Numbered from the stretch's first letter, positions 42,363 through 50,903 are shown. The stretch is DNA of 64,000 nucleotides from an uncultured Collinsella sp. (GCA_937943045.1 CALEBN010000068.1:1-64000), one strand, 5' to 3'. Translations and numbers: made by a program. The notes: a model not told the origin generated them from the letters alone.

Positions 42363-43316
42363 ATGGACAAGGCCGCATCCGCCGGTCATTCGGACCGTTG
42401 CCGCATCGTCGTCGATACCTGCTGCGACTTTAGCCCCGAGGTCGCCGCGAACCTCGATGTCGATATCCTGGGTTTCCCCTTCATTATCGATGGCGAGGAG
42501 CGCACGGACGACATCTGGTCGAGCATCACACCCAAGGAGTTCTACGATCGCATGCGCGCCGGCGCTCGCGTGTCTACCTCCGCCGTGTCGCTCGGTCGCT
42601 ATATCGAGTTCTTTACCGAGTGCGCCAAAGAGGGCACGCCCACGGTCTACCTGTGCTTTACTTCGGCGCTGTCGTCGAGCTACAACTCCGCGTGCCAGGC
42701 GGCGGACGCCGTGCGCGCCGAGTATCCCGATTTTGAGCTGTATGTGGTCGACAACGCTCTGCCCTGCGCGACCGGCGCGCTCTTGGCGCTCGAGGCCGTG
42801 CGCCAGCGTTCGGCGGGACTGACCGCCAAGCAGCTGGTCGATTGGGCAAACGAGGCAAAGACCTACGTCCACGGCTACTTTACGCTCGAGAGCTTCGACG
42901 CACTAGCTGCCGGCGGCCGCATTCCGCCCGCGGCGGCGCAGCTCACGGCAAAGCTCGATGTCAAGCCCGAGCTCTCCTACGACCTTGCCGGCTCGCTGTC
43001 GCTGATCGGCGTCAACCGCGGCCGCAAGAAGGCGCTCAAGTCCATTCTCAAGTCGTTCCGCGAGAACTACGTGCCCGACCGCACCATGCCCATCGCAATC
43101 ATGACGGCCGATGCCGAGAAGGACGGCGACTGGCTCGAAGCTGCCATCCGCAAGGAGGAGGGCTGCGCCGACGTCACGATTATCCGTAGTTCCGTCGGCC
43201 CTACCATCGGCTCGCACGTGGGGCCCGGTATGGTGGCACTTGCGTTTTGGGGTAAGAACCGCGCCGAGAAAGCCTCGCTTTCCGACCGCATCGCTCGCCG
43301 CGTGCGCGGGCAGTAG
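42363..43316 (+). CDS. DegV-family fatty-acid-binding protein
   Basis: A 317-residue DegV protein. These bind a fatty acid, and in some bacteria present it to a fatty acid kinase (FakB role). ATG 42363 follows AAGGAG at nine bases; TTG 42360 is an alternative. The first domain starts RCRIVVDTCCDFSPEV, with VSTSAVSLGRYIEFF near 80 and LCFTSALSSSYNSA near 103; the second domain has GRIPPAAAQLTAKLDVKPEL and ends SVGPTIGSHVGPGMVALAFW. No FakA kinase is adjacent. Confidence 0.92.
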   Translation: MDKAASAGHSDRCRIVVDTCCDFSPEVAANLDVDILGFPFIIDGEERTDDIWSSITPKEFYDRMRAGARVSTSAVSLGRYIEFFTECAKEGTPTVYLCFTSALSSSYNSACQAADAVRAEYPDFELYVVDNALPCATGALLALEAVRQRSAGLTAKQLVDWANEAKTYVHGYFTLESFDALAAGGRIPPAAAQLTAKLDVKPELSYDLAGSLSLIGVNRGRKKALKSILKSFRENYVPDRTMPIAIMTADAEKDGDWLEAAIRKEEGCADVTIIRSSVGPTIGSHVGPGMVALAFWGKNRAEKASLSDRIARRVRGQ

Positions 43317-43414
43317 GCAAGCGATGCGTCCGTAATCGCCCTCGACTCACAGCCCAAACGCTGGCACCGAGTATTCAACCTGGTAATAACACCCAACCCA
43401 AAAGGAAAGGTTTC

Positions 43415-44494
43415 ATGGCAAACAAGCTCTCTGTCGCATTTATCGGCACCGGAATTATGGGTGCCCCCATTGCCGGCCACATTCTGGACGCTGGCTATCC
43501 CGTCACGGTCAACAACCGCACCAAGTCCAAGGCCGCAGCGCTCGTTGAGCGCGGTGCCGTCTGGGCCGATACGCCGGCAGATGCCGCGGCGAACGCCGAC
43601 GTCGTCTTTACCATGGTGGGTTATCCCTCCGAGGTCGAGGAGCTCTACCTGGCGGGTGACGGTCTGCTCGCGTGCACTAAGCCCGGCGCGGTCCTGATCG
43701 ACCTTACCACGAGCTCGCCCGAGCTGGCGCGCGACATTGCCGAGGCCGCCCAGGTCTCCGGTCGCATGGCGTTTGACTGCCCCGTCACCGGCGGCGAGTC
43801 GGGTGCCATCGCCGGCACGCTCACGGCTATCGTGGGCGCCACCGAGAACGACATCGCGCCGGTCCGCGACATCCTTTCCACCTTTGCGGCAACCATCTGC
43901 TGCTTCGACGGCGCCGGCAAGGGTCAGGCTGCCAAGCTTGCCAACCAGGTGTCGCTGGGCGCCTGCATGGTTGGCATGGCAGACGCCATGGCGTTTGCCG
44001 AGCTGAGCGGCCTTGATCTTGAGAAGACCCGTCAGATGATCCTGGGCGGCACCGGCAAGTCCGGCGCCATGGAGAGCCTGGCGCCCAAGGCACTCGACGG
44101 CGACTACAAGCCCGGCTTTATGGTCGAGCACTTCATTAAGGACCTGCGCTTGGCGCTCGCCTACGCCGATGACCGCGAGCTTGCGCTGCCCGGCGCCGAC
44201 GTGGCCTTTACGCTTTACGACATGCTCGATGCCATCGGTGGCGCCAAGCTGGGTACCCAGGCCGTCACGGTCCTCTATAAGGAGGAGGCCGACGCCATCG
44301 CCGCCGGTCTGGACTGGTCGCAGTATCGTCCCGAGGAGCATGGTGCTCACGAGGAAGGCTGCGGTTGCGGCGAGCATGGCGACGATCACGAGTGCGGTTG
44401 CGACCACCACCATGGCGAGGACCACGAGTGCTGCGGCGGTCACGGTCATGACGACGGCCACGAGTGCTGCTGCGGCCACCATCACGGGGAGTAG
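43415..44494 (+). CDS. Beta-hydroxyacid dehydrogenase with His/Cys-rich C-terminal tail
   Basis: A 359-residue NAD(P)-dependent dehydrogenase of the 3-hydroxyisobutyrate / tartronate-semialdehyde reductase family. The Rossmann motif GTGIMGAPIAGHI is at 11-23, the substrate motif CPVTGGESGA near 124, and the catalytic lysine region GKGQAAKLANQ near 169. The usual protein ends near residue 300. Here a 51-residue tail (about 309-359) holds 14 His and 9 Cys plus many Asp, Glu and Gly (for example CGCDHHHGEDHECC), which looks like a metal-binding or metal-storage module. ATG 43415 follows AAAGGAAAGG. The hydroxyacid substrate cannot be deduced. Confidence 0.9.
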   Translation: MANKLSVAFIGTGIMGAPIAGHILDAGYPVTVNNRTKSKAAALVERGAVWADTPADAAANADVVFTMVGYPSEVEELYLAGDGLLACTKPGAVLIDLTTSSPELARDIAEAAQVSGRMAFDCPVTGGESGAIAGTLTAIVGATENDIAPVRDILSTFAATICCFDGAGKGQAAKLANQVSLGACMVGMADAMAFAELSGLDLEKTRQMILGGTGKSGAMESLAPKALDGDYKPGFMVEHFIKDLRLALAYADDRELALPGADVAFTLYDMLDAIGGAKLGTQAVTVLYKEEADAIAAGLDWSQYRPEEHGAHEEGCGCGEHGDDHECGCDHHHGEDHECCGGHGHDDGHECCCGHHHGE

Positions 44495-44499
44495 CGCCC

Positions 44500-44928
44500 A
44501 TGAGCTGGACGTTCGTGGTGCTTGCGCTGGCGCTCTTTCTCTTCGCGATCTACATCGGCTTTTTGTGCGGCCAGTGGGCGTGCGAAAAGCGCGTCATCAC
44601 CAAGCGCGACTACTGGATTGCCAACTTTGCGGGAGCGGCGGCAGTCGTCCTGCTGACCTGGGTGTTCTCGCTGTTCCCGCTGGTGCAGTTTGCGCCGATC
44701 GGCTGGCTCGGCGGCTTCATCGCCGGCCTTAAGATGAGCTTTGGCGAGTCCGTCGGTCCGTGGCGCAAGCACGACGAGGTCTTTAACGTCAACAAGGCAC
44801 ACCGCGCCGCCGCCGACGCGGGCGATGCCGAGGAACGCCGCCGTGCGCGTCGTAATGGCGCTGCCGACCGACAGCTCATCTCGGTCACCGATGACAGCAA
44901 GGGTGCTGGCAAGCACGCTAAGAAATAG
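44500..44928 (+). CDS. Small membrane protein of unknown function
   Basis: A 142-residue protein. ATG 44500 follows GGGGAG at the end of the dehydrogenase gene, so the two are coupled. It has two hydrophobic segments (about 4-24 and 43-62, possibly a short third at 70-80), an internal CGQWACEKRVITKRDYW segment and a basic cytosolic tail rich in Ala and Arg that ends KHAKK. No known domain recognised. It sits in an apparent operon dehydrogenase - membrane protein - HEAT-like protein - isocitrate dehydrogenase homologue. Confidence 0.75.
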   Translation: MSWTFVVLALALFLFAIYIGFLCGQWACEKRVITKRDYWIANFAGAAAVVLLTWVFSLFPLVQFAPIGWLGGFIAGLKMSFGESVGPWRKHDEVFNVNKAHRAAADAGDAEERRRARRNGAADRQLISVTDDSKGAGKHAKK

Positions 44929-44943
44929 TAAAAAGAGGTAACT

Positions 44944-45642
44944 ATGGCAGAAAACAAAGACGAACAGCTCACCGACGAGGAGCTGGCGCAGCTTCAGCTG
45001 GCAGAGGAGAACGAGAATGCCGTCGACCGTCTGGTCCAGGAGCTCGGCTGCCCCACGCGCCGCATCCGCCAGTTTGCCGCCCGCGTGCTGCACCTGCTCG
45101 CCGAGCGCGATCCGCAGCGCGTCGTGCCCTGCGTCCCCGCGCTGATCGAGGCACTCGACCGCCCCGAGGCTCAGACCCGCTGGGAGGCCCTCGATGCCCT
45201 GACGGCGCTTGCCACCACCTGTCCCGAGCAGCTGGGCGATGCCTTTGAGGGCGCCGAGACCGCACTGTTCGACGAGATTTCCTCCACGCTGCGCTATGCC
45301 GCCTTCCGCCTGCTGTGCGTGTGGGGCGCCACGAGCGTCGAGCGTTCGCGCGAGGCTTGGCCCATCCTGGACGAGGCCATTCAGTGCTACCACGGCGACC
45401 TCGAGTATCGCGACATGCTCGGTTGCCTGTACGAGTTTGGCCAGGGCGAGATCGACGCCGAGGTCGCCGAGAAGCTTGCGCTGCGCCTTAAGTTCGATGC
45501 CGAGAACGGCAAGGGCAGCTATCTCAAGGCCCGTTCGAGCGAGATTTGCGAAATGCTTGTTAAACGCTTTGACCTTGATCTCTCCAAAAAGAAGAAGCGT
45601 GCTAGCGTTAAAAAATCTGACGCCGCCGAAGACGAGGAGTAA
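44944..45642 (+). CDS. HEAT-repeat-like helical protein
   Basis: A 232-residue soluble protein. ATG 44944 follows AGAGG. An acidic N-terminus (about 1-25) leads into helical pairs with HEAT-like spacing: RQFAARVLHLLAERDPQRVV, then VPALIEALDRPEAQTRWEAL and DALTALATTCPEQLGDAF. The C-terminus is basic (LSKKKKRASVKK) and ends in acidic residues. HEAT repeats serve as protein-binding scaffolds; partner unknown. It starts 15 bases after the membrane protein and ends six bases before the next gene, so cotranscription is likely. Confidence 0.7.
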   Translation: MAENKDEQLTDEELAQLQLAEENENAVDRLVQELGCPTRRIRQFAARVLHLLAERDPQRVVPCVPALIEALDRPEAQTRWEALDALTALATTCPEQLGDAFEGAETALFDEISSTLRYAAFRLLCVWGATSVERSREAWPILDEAIQCYHGDLEYRDMLGCLYEFGQGEIDAEVAEKLALRLKFDAENGKGSYLKARSSEICEMLVKRFDLDLSKKKKRASVKKSDAAEDEE

Positions 45643-45648
45643 CAGATT

Positions 45649-46734
45649 ATGGCGCACGATGTAGTCCTGATTCCCGGTGACGGTATCGGTCCCGAGATTA
45701 CGCAGGCCATGCGCCGCGTGGTCGAGGCCACCGGTGTCCAGATCAATTGGAATGTCCAGGAGGCCGGTGCCGGCGTCATGGACGAGTTTGGCACGCCGCT
45801 GCCCCAGCACGTGCTCGATGCGGTCGCCGAGACCAAGGTTGCCATCAAGGGTCCCATCACCACGCCGGTCGGCACGGGTTTCCGCAGCGTTAACGTTGCC
45901 CTTCGCAAGCACTTCGACCTGTATGCCTGTGTGCGCCCCTGCCTGTCGCAGCCGGGCGACGGCTCGCGCTTCCGCGATGTCGACCTGGTCATCGTGCGCG
46001 AGAACACCGAGGACCTCTACGCCGGCATCGAGTTCGATGAGGGCGCTGCCGAGGTCGAGGAGCTCTCACAGCTTGTCGAGCGCTCGGGTCAGAAGACCTT
46101 CGCCGCCGATTCCGCCATCTCAATTAAGCCCATCTCCATCGCCAAGAGCCGCCGCATTGTGGAGTACGCCTTTGAGTACGCCCGCCGCTGCGGCCGTAAA
46201 AAGGTGACGGCCGTGCACAAGGCCAACATTATGAAGGCGACCGATGGCCTGTTCCTGCGCGTTGCGCGCGAGGTGGCCGCCAACTATCCCGATATTGAGT
46301 TCAACGACAAGATCGTCGACGCCACCTGCATGGGTCTGGTCCAGAACCCCAACGACTTCGATGTCCTGGTGCTGCCCAACCTGTACGGCGATATCGTCAG
46401 CGATCTGTGCGCCGGCCTGGTAGGTGGCCTGGGTATGGCCCCCGGCTCCAACATCGGTGCCGACTGCGCCATCTTCGAGGCAACGCATGGCTCCGCGCCC
46501 GATATCGCTGGCCAGGATATCGCCAACCCCACGGCCGAGATTCTCTCTGCTGCGATGATGCTCGATCACCTGGGCGAGAACGACGCTGCCAATCGCATTC
46601 GCGCCGCCGTATCTGCCACGCTCGACGAGGGCGAGCAGGTTACCGGCGACGTGCGCCGTGCCCAGACCGGTTCCGTCGAGGGCGCCGTGGGCACGCAGGC
46701 CTTTGCCGATGCCGTTATCGCGCACCTGGCCTAA
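45649..46734 (+). CDS. Isocitrate/isopropylmalate dehydrogenase family, NAD-IDH-like
   Basis: A 361-residue beta-decarboxylating dehydrogenase. The nucleotide and substrate motifs are [14 protein letters not shown] at 7-20, [20 protein letters not shown] near 79-98 and [11 protein letters not shown] near 119; [12 protein letters not shown] and the metal-binding [11 protein letters not shown] follow. The SVNVALR substrate loop with Ser and Asn points to isocitrate rather than isopropylmalate or tartrate. It would form 2-oxoglutarate and NAD(P)H. It lies at the end of a four-gene run; ribosome site GAGGAG is in the end of the HEAT-like gene. Confidence 0.87.
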   Translation: MAHDVVLIPGDGIGPEITQAMRRVVEATGVQINWNVQEAGAGVMDEFGTPLPQHVLDAVAETKVAIKGPITTPVGTGFRSVNVALRKHFDLYACVRPCLSQPGDGSRFRDVDLVIVRENTEDLYAGIEFDEGAAEVEELSQLVERSGQKTFAADSAISIKPISIAKSRRIVEYAFEYARRCGRKKVTAVHKANIMKATDGLFLRVAREVAANYPDIEFNDKIVDATCMGLVQNPNDFDVLVLPNLYGDIVSDLCAGLVGGLGMAPGSNIGADCAIFEATHGSAPDIAGQDIANPTAEILSAAMMLDHLGENDAANRIRAAVSATLDEGEQVTGDVRRAQTGSVEGAVGTQAFADAVIAHLA

Positions 46735-46793
46735 GGTAGGCACGCTGCAAACGCCTAAATAGTACTTAAGTGTTTGCGTATAACCTAAGAATC

Positions 46794-46827
46794 AATACGC
46801 CCGGCACTCTGTCGGGCGTATTCTATT
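46794..46827 (+). terminator. Terminator after the dehydrogenase
   Basis: AATACGCCCG pairs with CGGGCGTATT around a nine-base loop and is followed by CTATT, a weak T tract. It ends about 35 bases before the next start. Confidence 0.7.
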
Positions 46828-46860
46828 GAAGACTATGTTTCCTAACAAGGAGTAACTGAT

Positions 46861-47955
46861 ATGGGTCTGATTCAAAAGAAGGACGAGAAGGACGAGATCG
46901 ACGGCATCCAGATCATCGAGCGCGGCGAAGGCCCCGACGGTGACGAGGACGAGAAGATCGATCTGGTCGCCGGTACGTCTGCCGAGCACATTGCCGCCGG
47001 CACGACGGCCGAGGAGGAGGACGCCCGACTGGAGGCTCAGATTGCCGCGGATGCCGCTGACGAGAATCTGATGCCCGAGGCCCAGGATGAGGACGACGAT
47101 ATTCTGGGTTCCGATGAAGACGACCATGCATCCAGGCACAAGAAGACGATGATTGCCGCCTTTGTGGTTGCCGTCGTGATCGCCGCCGTGGTCGGCTTCT
47201 TTATTGGCAATGGCGGCTTTGGCGGCAAGGGTGTCGGCTCGTCGACCCTGACCGAGGACCAGCTCGATTCGACCGTGGCAAGCTATAGCTACAACGGCAA
47301 GAAGAGCGACATCACCGCGCGCGAGGCCATCGAGAGCCAGTACAGCCTCGACACCGTCAAGGATAGCGATGGCAACTACACCGCTCCTTCTGCCGACGTC
47401 ATCCTGTCCTACGTGCGCAACAAGATCCTGCTCGACGCTGCCGAGGACGAGGGCATTACCGTCTCCTCTAAGGAGATGAAGCAGTACGCCGAGGAATCCA
47501 TCGGCACTTCGGACTACAAGACCATGGCCACGCAGTATGGCGTGTCCAAGGACCAGGCCAAGCAGATCGTCCGCCAGTCCGCGACGCTGCAGAAGCTCTA
47601 CAAGAAGAAGGTGGGCGATAGCTCCGCAAGCATGCCGACCGCTCCGACCGAGCCTTCTGACGGCAATGAGGACACCGCGAGCAAGGATTACGCCGACTAC
47701 ATCATCAACCTTGCCGGCGACGAGTGGGATAGCTCGAAGGGTACCTGGAAGGACGAGAACGGCACCTACGCTAAGGCCTTTGCCGACGATGCCTTTACGG
47801 CCGATAGCGCCACCTATAAGCAGGCCATGACCGCCTACTACACTGCTTACCAGCAGTACTCTTCGCAGGCTTCGAGCGCCAGCTCCAAGCGGACCGAGTA
47901 TGCTAACGGCCTCTACGCCAAGGCCAACATCAGCATCTACGGCCTGTTTGCGTAA
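46861..47955 (+). CDS. Membrane-anchored acidic protein, SurA-N/PrsA-like extracellular part
   Basis: A 364-residue protein. The first ~92 residues are very acidic and cytosolic (DEKDEIDGIQIIERGEG, then many Glu and Asp), followed by one membrane helix at about 95-117 and a glycine-rich joint. The outer part (about 130-270) has VILSYVRNKILLDAAEDEGI and SKEMKQYAEESIG...YGVSKDQAKQIV, the helix pattern of SurA-N/PrsA-type chaperones. There is no rotamase domain. It may be an envelope folding factor; this rests on pattern resemblance. ATG 46861 follows CAAGGAG and a terminator closes the gene. Confidence 0.72.
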   Translation: MGLIQKKDEKDEIDGIQIIERGEGPDGDEDEKIDLVAGTSAEHIAAGTTAEEEDARLEAQIAADAADENLMPEAQDEDDDILGSDEDDHASRHKKTMIAAFVVAVVIAAVVGFFIGNGGFGGKGVGSSTLTEDQLDSTVASYSYNGKKSDITAREAIESQYSLDTVKDSDGNYTAPSADVILSYVRNKILLDAAEDEGITVSSKEMKQYAEESIGTSDYKTMATQYGVSKDQAKQIVRQSATLQKLYKKKVGDSSASMPTAPTEPSDGNEDTASKDYADYIINLAGDEWDSSKGTWKDENGTYAKAFADDAFTADSATYKQAMTAYYTAYQQYSSQASSASSKRTEYANGLYAKANISIYGLFA

Positions 47956-47997
47956 AGAGTCGCACGGCTCATCGAGCATCTAGCCGATAGACAGCAG

Positions 47998-48036
47998 AAA
48001 GTCCGCCAGTACGGAAGTCGTTCTGGCGGACTTTTT
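47998..48036 (+). terminator. Terminator between convergent genes
   Basis: AAAGTCCGCCAG pairs with CTGGCGGACTTT around a 13-base loop, followed by TTGCG; A residues precede the left arm, so it is partly bidirectional. Confidence 0.88.
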
Positions 48037-48069
48037 GCGTTGAGGGCGTGATTGGCGGCTTAATTATGG

Positions 48070-48309
48070 CTATTCATCTTTAAGTCCAAAAAGGCTATCG
48101 GCTTCATCGTCGGATATATATTCCAGTACATCGCCCGGTTGGCAGTCGAGTGCCCGACATATCGCGTCAAGAGTTGAAAAACGTATGGCAGAAACCTTGC
48201 CCGTCTTAATGCGTGACATATTGACCTGGGAGATGCCCACGCGTTCCGCAAGCTCTTTGGATGAGATCTTGCGTTCGGCGAGCATGCGGTCAAGCCGCAG
48301 AATAATCAT
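48070..48309 (-). CDS. Small XRE-family transcription regulator (YozG-like)
   Basis: A 79-residue protein that is nearly all one helix-turn-helix: LDRMLAERKISSKELAERVG, then NMSRIKTGKVSAIRFSTLDA and a C-terminal dimer helix. This short type typically follows a DUF2975 membrane protein, as it does here, nine bases after that gene's stop. The pair probably forms a membrane-linked regulatory unit in which the membrane protein affects the repressor. Cofactor or signal unknown. Confidence 0.88.
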   Translation of the reverse strand: MIILRLDRMLAERKISSKELAERVGISQVNMSRIKTGKVSAIRFSTLDAICRALDCQPGDVLEYISDDEADSLFGLKDE

Positions 48310-48318
48310 GGATTCCCC

Positions 48319-48957
48319 CTAGAGCAACTCGTCATCTTGTTTTTGCAGGATATACCCGTAGCGGAAGATACTGGCAATCAGGCAAATAATCAGGCCTGCA
48401 AAGAGCATGGAGGGCTCGAATAACTGGACGACGAACGCATCCGTAAAGCTGCCGCCAAATCCTGAGAGTATTATTCCCGTGATTACGGCACCAAGAAGCC
48501 TCACGGCAACGCCGCCGATAAGGAATAAATGTCCTACTCGACGAAGTGTGTGGTTACATTCAAGGTCAAAGGGCCTGCCTTCCTTTTCAATGTTGAAGAA
48601 AAGCCTGCGCACGCTTAGCGCGATGGTAAGCGCGAGGCATGTCATCAAGAGGCTCCCTATGGCAGTGTGACCATCGTGTGCGACGAGCATAAGTGGGGTC
48701 TGCGCATCGGTACCGACGATAGCCAGGCACGGCCCTTCGCCGCCTTGAAGTTCTACGGATTGGAGACACGACCCTTGGGAGAGGCTAGGCAATACGAGTA
48801 GAAGGTCAATCGCAATGACTGCGAGAAGTCCCAGAGCGAGCGCCACGGTGGTGCAGATTGTGGCCCATTTGCAGATGCGAGTGAGCTTCCTCAGATCGGC
48901 TATTGCCTGTTCACGGTCGATGGCTTCATTCGATTTGGATACGTTCCAGCGGATCAT
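48319..48957 (-). CDS. DUF2975-like four-helix membrane protein
   Basis: A 212-residue protein with four membrane helices (about 32-55, 90-112, 135-158, 172-195). ATG 48957 follows TTGGAGGA; the frame could extend five codons. The second loop LLMTCLALTIALSVRRLFFN and RPFDLECNHTLRRVGHL are typical of DUF2975 proteins, which are paired with YozG-type regulators. The gene order here (membrane protein then regulator, 9-base gap) fits. Function not known; a role in sensing envelope state is a guess. Confidence 0.8.
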   Translation of the reverse strand: MIRWNVSKSNEAIDREQAIADLRKLTRICKWATICTTVALALGLLAVIAIDLLLVLPSLSQGSCLQSVELQGGEGPCLAIVGTDAQTPLMLVAHDGHTAIGSLLMTCLALTIALSVRRLFFNIEKEGRPFDLECNHTLRRVGHLFLIGGVAVRLLGAVITGIILSGFGGSFTDAFVVQLFEPSMLFAGLIICLIASIFRYGYILQKQDDELL

Positions 48958-49186
48958 AGCTCCTCCAACCAATGTCTTGGATGATACTTGTATCTTATAT
49001 CATATTTAATGATAAACGATAAACAATTACAGATTAGAGTAAGTAATGTTTGTGAGACGAATAGCGAGAGCTATGGCTCATTTTGGGTGTCGGAGTTTGG
49101 CGCGCGGGGGATGAGGACAAATGTCAAAACTTTCCGTGATCGCACAAGTGCTTCATCGGGTTCCCCGATTCATATGGGAAAACAAC

Positions 49187-49200
49187 TGCAAACGATTGCA
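49187..49200. promoter_or_regulatory. LacI-type operator candidate
   Basis: TGCAAACGATTGCA: half-sites TGCAA and TTGCA around a CG-bearing centre, the pattern of cre and many LacI-family sites. Confidence 0.5.
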
Positions 49201-49206
49201 AGTAAC

Positions 49207-49236
49207 CGGTGAACGGTCGAAAACTACCGTTCACCG
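49207..49236. repeat. Palindrome copy 1 upstream of the PTS
   Basis: Perfect 11-bp arms CGGTGAACGGT/ACCGTTCACCG with an eight-base centre (CGAAAACT). A second, less perfect copy is at 49424-49455. Confidence 0.6.
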
Positions 49237-49423
49237 ATAATCTCAAAACTGGTTCTAACTGGTATTAAGTCAAAAAGACCAATTCACATATCTTCACAAT
49301 GACCTGCAATTTTTCTACACGCTATTTTTAGCCGCCCTGCGTTGTTTAGGGACAGGAAAAGTTCCGATCTTTTGCCAAAGCATTTCGAAACGGTTTCAAA
49401 ACCGCAGGTAGAAGTGTTAACGA

Positions 49424-49455
49424 CCGGTAAACGGTCGAAATATCACCGTGAGCGG
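49424..49455. repeat. Palindrome copy 2 upstream of the PTS
   Basis: CCGGTAAACGGTCGAAA then ATCACCGTGAGCGG: same order and spacing as copy 1, with mismatched arms. About 217 bases separate the two copies. Confidence 0.55.
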
Positions 49456-49530
49456 TGCAAAAACGTTTTACCGTATGAATCAACGAAAGCGACCTCTTCT
49501 GGGGTGATATAGTGACAACAACACGTCACG

Positions 49531-49542
49531 TGGTTACTACCA
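49531..49542. promoter_or_regulatory. GntR (DasR/NagR-like) operator upstream of the PTS operon
   Basis: TGGTTACTACCA is identical to the site before agaS (53824-53835). The half-sites TGGT and ACCA four bases apart match the layout of the DasR/NagR operator (TGGTCTAGACCA). Confidence 0.6.
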
Positions 49543-49659
49543 GTTTAGAAACCACTGGTCTTCAAAGAACGCTTTCTAAGAAGCTTTAAGGGCGAGCGCC
49601 CGCTGGCTTCCGAAAATCATCGGACTCAGATTGTACACACCTTCGGAAGGGAAATTTGA

Positions 49660-50103
49660 ATGGTTGGCTTTATTCTTACCGGTCATGGACAGTTCGCACC
49701 CGGCCTAGCTAGCGCTATCGCTATGGTTGCCGGCGACCAGCCCGCTTTTACCGTCGTTCCTTTTGAGGGCGACCAGGCTGCTTCCTACGGTGAGGATCTC
49801 CGCGCCGCTATTACCGCCATGCGCGAGGAGTGCGATGGCGTGCTCGTCTTTACCGACCTGCTTGGCGGCACCCCGTTCAACCAGTCGATGATGATTGCCC
49901 AGGATGTCGACAACGTCGAGGTTCTGACTGGCACCAACCTTCCCATGGTTATTGAGCTTCTGTTCCTCCGCGGCAATGCCACGCTCGCCGAGCTTGGCGA
50001 GCAGGCCGTGACCGTTGGCCAGACGGGCGTCACCGCCCAGACGGTCGCATCCGTTGCCGGCTCCGAGGAAGAGGATATCTTCGGCGACGAGGACGGCATC
50101 TAA
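49660..50103 (+). CDS. PTS EIIA, mannose family (AgaF-like)
   Basis: A 147-residue EIIA of the mannose/fructose/sorbose PTS family. It takes phosphate from HPr on His9 in ILTGHGQFAPG and gives it to EIIB. VFTDLLGGTPFNQ near 67-79 is conserved. The last 25 residues are acidic. ATG 49660 follows GGAAGGG. First gene of a five-gene PTS operon; AgaF-like by the amino-sugar genes that follow. Its stop overlaps the next start (TAATG). Confidence 0.9.
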   Translation: MVGFILTGHGQFAPGLASAIAMVAGDQPAFTVVPFEGDQAASYGEDLRAAITAMREECDGVLVFTDLLGGTPFNQSMMIAQDVDNVEVLTGTNLPMVIELLFLRGNATLAELGEQAVTVGQTGVTAQTVASVAGSEEEDIFGDEDGI

Positions 50104-50384
50104 TGGCCGATTTCGGAGCCAACGTCCTGAGCTCCTCGGTCGCCCTTTTAGGCCTGCTTGTCATCATGGGCTTGATTTACACCATCTGGTCGCAAATCAA
50201 CATGAAGAAGAAGCAGAAGTACTTCAAGGAGCTGCACACCGAGCTCAAGCCGGGTCAAGAGGTTTTTTTCGCCGGCGGTATCTACGGAACCGTCAAAGGC
50301 ATCGAAGGCGAGAAGGTCCAGATCAAAGTCCGATCCGGAGCCGTCGTAGATGTTTCGCGTTACGCGATTCAGGAGATCAAGTAA
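50103..50384 (+). CDS. YajC-like protein inside the PTS operon
   Basis: A 93-residue protein with one N-terminal membrane helix (VALLGLLVIMGLIYTIWSQI), a basic stretch (KKKQKYF) and the YajC core LKPGQEVFFAGGIYGTVKGI, ending VVDVSRYAIQEIK. YajC normally assists SecDF in membrane protein insertion. Here the gene is translationally coupled to EIIA and lies before EIIB, so it is probably dedicated to the PTS membrane complex, perhaps for assembly of EIIC and EIID. That role is inference; the fold assignment is strong. Confidence 0.85.
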   Translation: MADFGANVLSSSVALLGLLVIMGLIYTIWSQINMKKKQKYFKELHTELKPGQEVFFAGGIYGTVKGIEGEKVQIKVRSGAVVDVSRYAIQEIK

Positions 50385-50420
50385 CTGTCGTCAGCAAATA
50401 ACGAAAGGAAGCTGATCAAC

Positions 50421-50903
50421 ATGGCAGAACCCAACATTCTTCTTACCCGCATCGATAACCGACTGGTTCATGGTCAGGTTGCCACCCAGTGGAACTCCAC
50501 CCTGGGCTCCAACCTCATCCTCGTCGCCAACGACGACGTGGCGTCCAACACCATGCGCCAGAACCTCATGAAGATGGCCGCTCCCGCCGGCGTCGCTACG
50601 CGTTTCTTCTCTCTGCAGAAGACCATCGACGTCATTGGCAAGGCGAGCCCGCGCCAGAAGATCTTCATCGTGGCCGAAACACCGGAAGACGTGCTTACGC
50701 TCGTCAAGGGCGGTGTGCCTATAAAGAAGGTAAACATCGGCAACATGCACATGTCGGAAGGAAAGCGCCAAGTCGCCACCTCCGTCGCAGTTAACGACGA
50801 GGATGTCGCTGCGTTTAAAGAGCTGCAGGAATTGGGGGTGGAGTTGGAGATCAGGCGCGTTCCGAGCACGCCTGTTGAGGACACGAGCAAGCTCTTCTCG
50901 TAA
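50421..50903 (+). CDS. PTS EIIB, mannose family (AgaV-like)
   Basis: A 160-residue EIIB of the mannose/fructose/sorbose family. The phospho-histidine is His17 in RIDNRLVHGQVATQW. The remainder has the usual pattern RFFSLQKTIDVIGKASPRQK, LVKGGVPIKKVNIGNMH and AFKELQELGVELEIR. It phosphorylates the sugar carried by EIIC/EIID. ATG 50421 follows CGAAAGGA. A paralogue with Tyr at this position lies at 60208. A GTCAGG/CCTGAC hairpin (50921-50940) separates it from EIIC. Confidence 0.94.
   Translation: MAEPNILLTRIDNRLVHGQVATQWNSTLGSNLILVANDDVASNTMRQNLMKMAAPAGVATRFFSLQKTIDVIGKASPRQKIFIVAETPEDVLTLVKGGVPIKKVNIGNMHMSEGKRQVATSVAVNDEDVAAFKELQELGVELEIRRVPSTPVEDTSKLFS

Larger units (their letters stand above)
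48958..49659. promoter_or_regulatory. 700-base control region of the amino-sugar PTS operon
   Basis: This A/T-rich region has no gene. It contains a TGCAAACGATTGCA palindrome (49187-49200), two related 30-bp palindromes (49207-49236 and 49424-49455), TTTCGAAACGGTTTCAAA (49383-49400), AAAACGTTTT (49460-49469) and the TGGTTACTACCA operator (49531-49542). CG-centred palindromes of this kind are bound by LacI-family proteins, including catabolite repressors. The DUF2975 promoter should lie at its left end. Confidence 0.55.

Noticed and set aside
48988..49212. 74-codon frame upstream of the PTS operon
   Set aside because: No ribosome site, odd composition, and it overlaps operator-like palindromes; the region is better explained as control DNA.
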